Part shown: positions 4,810 to 6,446 of the stretch, in pieces
How the letters are laid out: every line of letters starts with the position of its first letter
Numbering within the stretch: the stretch's first letter is position 1
Source of the DNA: Robbsia sp050955065
GTDB lineage: Bacteria > Pseudomonadota > Gammaproteobacteria > Burkholderiales > Burkholderiaceae
Assembly (NCBI GenBank): GCA_050955065.1
Contig: JBPBQT010000277.1
Location: forward strand, 1 to 6,446
DNA: 6,446 bases
Reading direction: 5' to 3'
Program-made: the position numbers and the translations under genes
Notes under the pieces: generated by a model
What the model was told of the DNA's origin: nothing
Database searches by the model: none
The model's input: only the letters and a program-made list of their open reading frames with translations

Positions 4810-5621
4810 CGCCGCTGCCCGACATGCCCGTCGCCTGGCTGTCGGCGTGGGCGCTGGCGTGCGTGCGGCTGCTGGCGTGCTGGTCGATCGTGCCGGTGTT
4901 CGGGCGGCAGTTGCTGCCGGGCCTGCTGCGCGCCGCGGTGGCGCTGGCGCTGTCGCTTGCCTACGTGCCGTTGATGCACGCCGCGCTCGCGACGGCGACG
5001 CCGTTCGAATGGGGGCTGATGCTGGTGCGCGAGGTCCTGGTCGGCATGTGCGTCGGCGTGTGCGTCGCCGTGGTGTTCTGGAGCGTCGAAGGCGTGGCGG
5101 CGCTGGTGGATGCGCAAAGCGGCGCACAGGCCGGTGCCGTCCTGAACCCGCTTGCGTCGAACGAGGAAGGGGTATTCGCGGGACTGATGTATTGGGCGTT
5201 CGTCGCGTATTTCTTCAGCGTCGGCGGTCTGCGCTGGGTCAGCGCCATCATCGCCGAAAGCTACCGGGTCTGGCCGCCGGGCATCTGGTATCCGACCCTG
5301 CCGCTGCCGTCGAGCGCCGCCGGCGTGCACTGGTGGCTGCGCGTGTTCGACGGGCTGAGCGCGGCGATCGTGACGCTCGCCGCGCCGATGCTGGTGGCAA
5401 TGCTGATCGTCGAGATGAGTCTGGGTCTGGTCGGCCGGTTCGCGCCGCAACTGCAGGTTTTTTTCATCGCCATGCCACTCAAGCTGGTGACGGCGCTGCT
5501 GGTGCTGGGCCTGCAGGTGTCGGGCATCTTCCTCGCCCTCGGCGCTGTCGGTGACGGCGGCGACGGTGCGCAGGAGTGGATCGATCGGATGAAGGGGGGA
5601 CTAGGTGGCGGAGAAGACTGA
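4806..5621 (+). CDS. sctT: SctT export-apparatus membrane protein (SpaR/BsaY; FliR family)
   Basis: A 271-residue polytopic protein, one copy per export gate. FliR/SctT signatures run in order: a first helix with an RLLACWSIVPVFGRQLLPG block, then AAVALALSLAYVPL, REVLVGMCVGVCVAVVFW, the conserved LVDAQSGAQAGAVLNPLA loop with its EE motif, FFSVGGLRW, SYRVWPPG, and a C-terminal LVGRFAPQLQVFFIAMPLK segment. All are in expected positions and the length fits SpaR (about 260). GTG 4806 overlaps the sctS stop (GTGA). ATG 4824 is an alternative start, which would remove six residues. The 3' end overlaps sctU by 17 bases. The family is certain; the exact start is not. Confidence 0.95.
   Translation: MTPLPDMPVAWLSAWALACVRLLACWSIVPVFGRQLLPGLLRAAVALALSLAYVPLMHAALATATPFEWGLMLVREVLVGMCVGVCVAVVFWSVEGVAALVDAQSGAQAGAVLNPLASNEEGVFAGLMYWAFVAYFFSVGGLRWVSAIIAESYRVWPPGIWYPTLPLPSSAAGVHWWLRVFDGLSAAIVTLAAPMLVAMLIVEMSLGLVGRFAPQLQVFFIAMPLKLVTALLVLGLQVSGIFLALGAVGDGGDGAQEWIDRMKGGLGGGED
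5593..5599 (+). promoter_or_regulatory. Shine-Dalgarno site for sctU
   Basis: AGGGGGG ends five bases upstream of GTG 5605, within the last codons of sctT. It supports a GTG start for sctU and the 17-base overlap. Confidence 0.65.
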
Positions 5622-6446
5622 ACAGCCCACCGACAAGAAACGCCGCGACGCGCGGCGCGACGGTCAGGTGGCGCATAGTCAGGATATCGGGCAGTTGCTG
5701 GGGTTCGCCGCGGCGCTGCTGTTTTTCTGGATGGCGGGCGACCGCTTGCTGGCGGCCCTCGGGCGCCTGCTTCTGGCGCCGTCGCGTCTGCCGCCCGATG
5801 CCGCCTTCGGCCGGCAGCTCAGTCTGCTGGCGCGGTACCTGGGAACCGAGGCGGCGCTGGCGGTGGTGCCGCTGCTCGGCGTGATGCTGGTCTGCGGCGT
5901 GGCGGCGGACCTGCTGCAGAACGGTCCGCTGTTCACGCCCAAACGCATCGTGCCGAGTTTTGGCAAGCTCAACATATGGAGCAACGTCAAAACGCGTTTC
6001 GCAGTGCCGGCATGGATCGATCTGCTGAAAATGATCGCGAAGACGGGGCTGTTGCTGGGTGTGGCGAGCATCGTGCTGCGGGGCGGCATCGCCGACATCC
6101 TGCGCCTCGGCGATGCGCCGCCCCTGACGGCGTGGCGGCTGTCGGGCGACTTGCTGCGCGTGCTGGGCATGGCCGCGCTGGTGCTGCTGGTGCCGGTCGC
6201 GCTGCTTGACCTGCACTGGCAGCGCGCGCAGCTGACGCGCAAGCTGAAGATGTCGATCGACGAGGTGCGGCGCGAATACAAGCAGACCGAAGGCGCGCCC
6301 GAGATCAAGGGGGAGCGTCGGCGCCGGCATCAGGAACTGTCCACCGAGGAGATCCGCTCGCGCGTCAAGCGTTCTTCCGTGGTGGTGGTGAATCCGGTGC
6401 ATTATGCGGTCGGCTTGCGCTACGAAGCGGGCGTGACGCCGCTGCC
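5605..6446 (+). CDS. sctU: SctU autocleaving substrate-switch protein (SpaS/BsaZ; FlhB family), 3' truncated
   Basis: The first 280 codons of an expected protein of about 350 residues; the frame is open from GTG 5605 to the window end. The N-terminus MAEKTEQPTDKKRRDARRDGQ is the canonical SctU/FlhB start. Four hydrophobic segments are visible (about 33-45, 86-106, 143-163 and 184-203). The cytoplasmic linker follows, with LKMSIDEVRREYKQTEGAPE then IKGERRRRHQEL, both highly diagnostic. The autocleavage loop at residues 263-266 reads NPVH rather than the usual NPTH, followed by YAVGLRYEAGVTPLP. The cleavage residues Asn263 and Pro264 are retained, at the same numbering as NPTH in Yersinia YscU. 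SctU autocleaves between Asn and Pro, and together with SctP switches export from needle subunits to later substrates. The C-terminal cleaved domain is mostly outside the window. Confidence 0.96.
   Translation, partial: MAEKTEQPTDKKRRDARRDGQVAHSQDIGQLLGFAAALLFFWMAGDRLLAALGRLLLAPSRLPPDAAFGRQLSLLARYLGTEAALAVVPLLGVMLVCGVAADLLQNGPLFTPKRIVPSFGKLNIWSNVKTRFAVPAWIDLLKMIAKTGLLLGVASIVLRGGIADILRLGDAPPLTAWRLSGDLLRVLGMAALVLLVPVALLDLHWQRAQLTRKLKMSIDEVRREYKQTEGAPEIKGERRRRHQELSTEEIRSRVKRSSVVVVNPVHYAVGLRYEAGVTPL

Noticed and set aside
5479..6402. Minus-strand open frame of 307 codons opposite sctT/sctU
   Set aside because: It is rich in His, Gln and Arg, typical of a shadow of a membrane-protein gene. The opposite strand encodes unmistakable SctT and SctU.

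Overview
This window is a single dense block of plus-strand genes from an injectisome-type (Inv/Mxi-Spa, SPI-1-like) type III secretion system. In unified nomenclature the order is sctN (3' end only), sctO, sctP, sctQ, an extra small SPOA-domain gene, sctR, sctS, sctT and sctU (5' part only). This matches Salmonella invC-spaM-spaN-spaO-spaP-spaQ-spaR-spaS and the Burkholderia pseudomallei bsaS-T-U-V-W-X-Y-Z order, apart from the extra gene after sctQ. Very high GC, strong third-position G/C bias and the gene order suggest a beta-proteobacterium, most likely Burkholderiales with a Bsa-like system. Chromobacterium has the same order and cannot be excluded from sequence alone.

Layout. Bases 1-418 hold the C-terminus of the export ATPase. 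Bases 415-858 encode the coiled-coil stalk SctO. Bases 903-1967 encode a low-complexity needle-length regulator, SctP, with two sets of in-frame tandem repeats. Bases 1960-3372 encode an unusually long sorting-platform protein, SctQ, with two SPOA-like domains. Bases 3369-3692 encode a stand-alone third SPOA domain. A 172-base gap (3693-3864) with several inverted repeats follows. Then come the export-apparatus membrane proteins: SctR (3865-4518), SctS (4534-4809), SctT (4806-5621) and SctU (5605 to the window end, truncated).

The genes form one functional unit. SctQ and its small partner build the cytoplasmic sorting platform. The SctN ATPase with its SctO stalk delivers and unfolds substrates. 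SctR, SctS and SctT form the entry pore in the inner membrane, and SctU is the autocleaving specificity switch. SctP measures the needle and triggers that switch. Most start codons overlap the previous stop (ATGA or GTGA junctions), which implies translational coupling in one operon. No tRNA, rRNA, CRISPR array or insertion sequence is visible.

The points most worth a second look are the extra SPOA gene downstream of an apparently complete two-SPOA SctQ, an NPVH motif in SctU where NPTH is the usual form, the frame-preserving tandem repeats confined to sctP and sctQ, the structured gap before sctR, and an AT-rich patch at the sctR/sctS junction.
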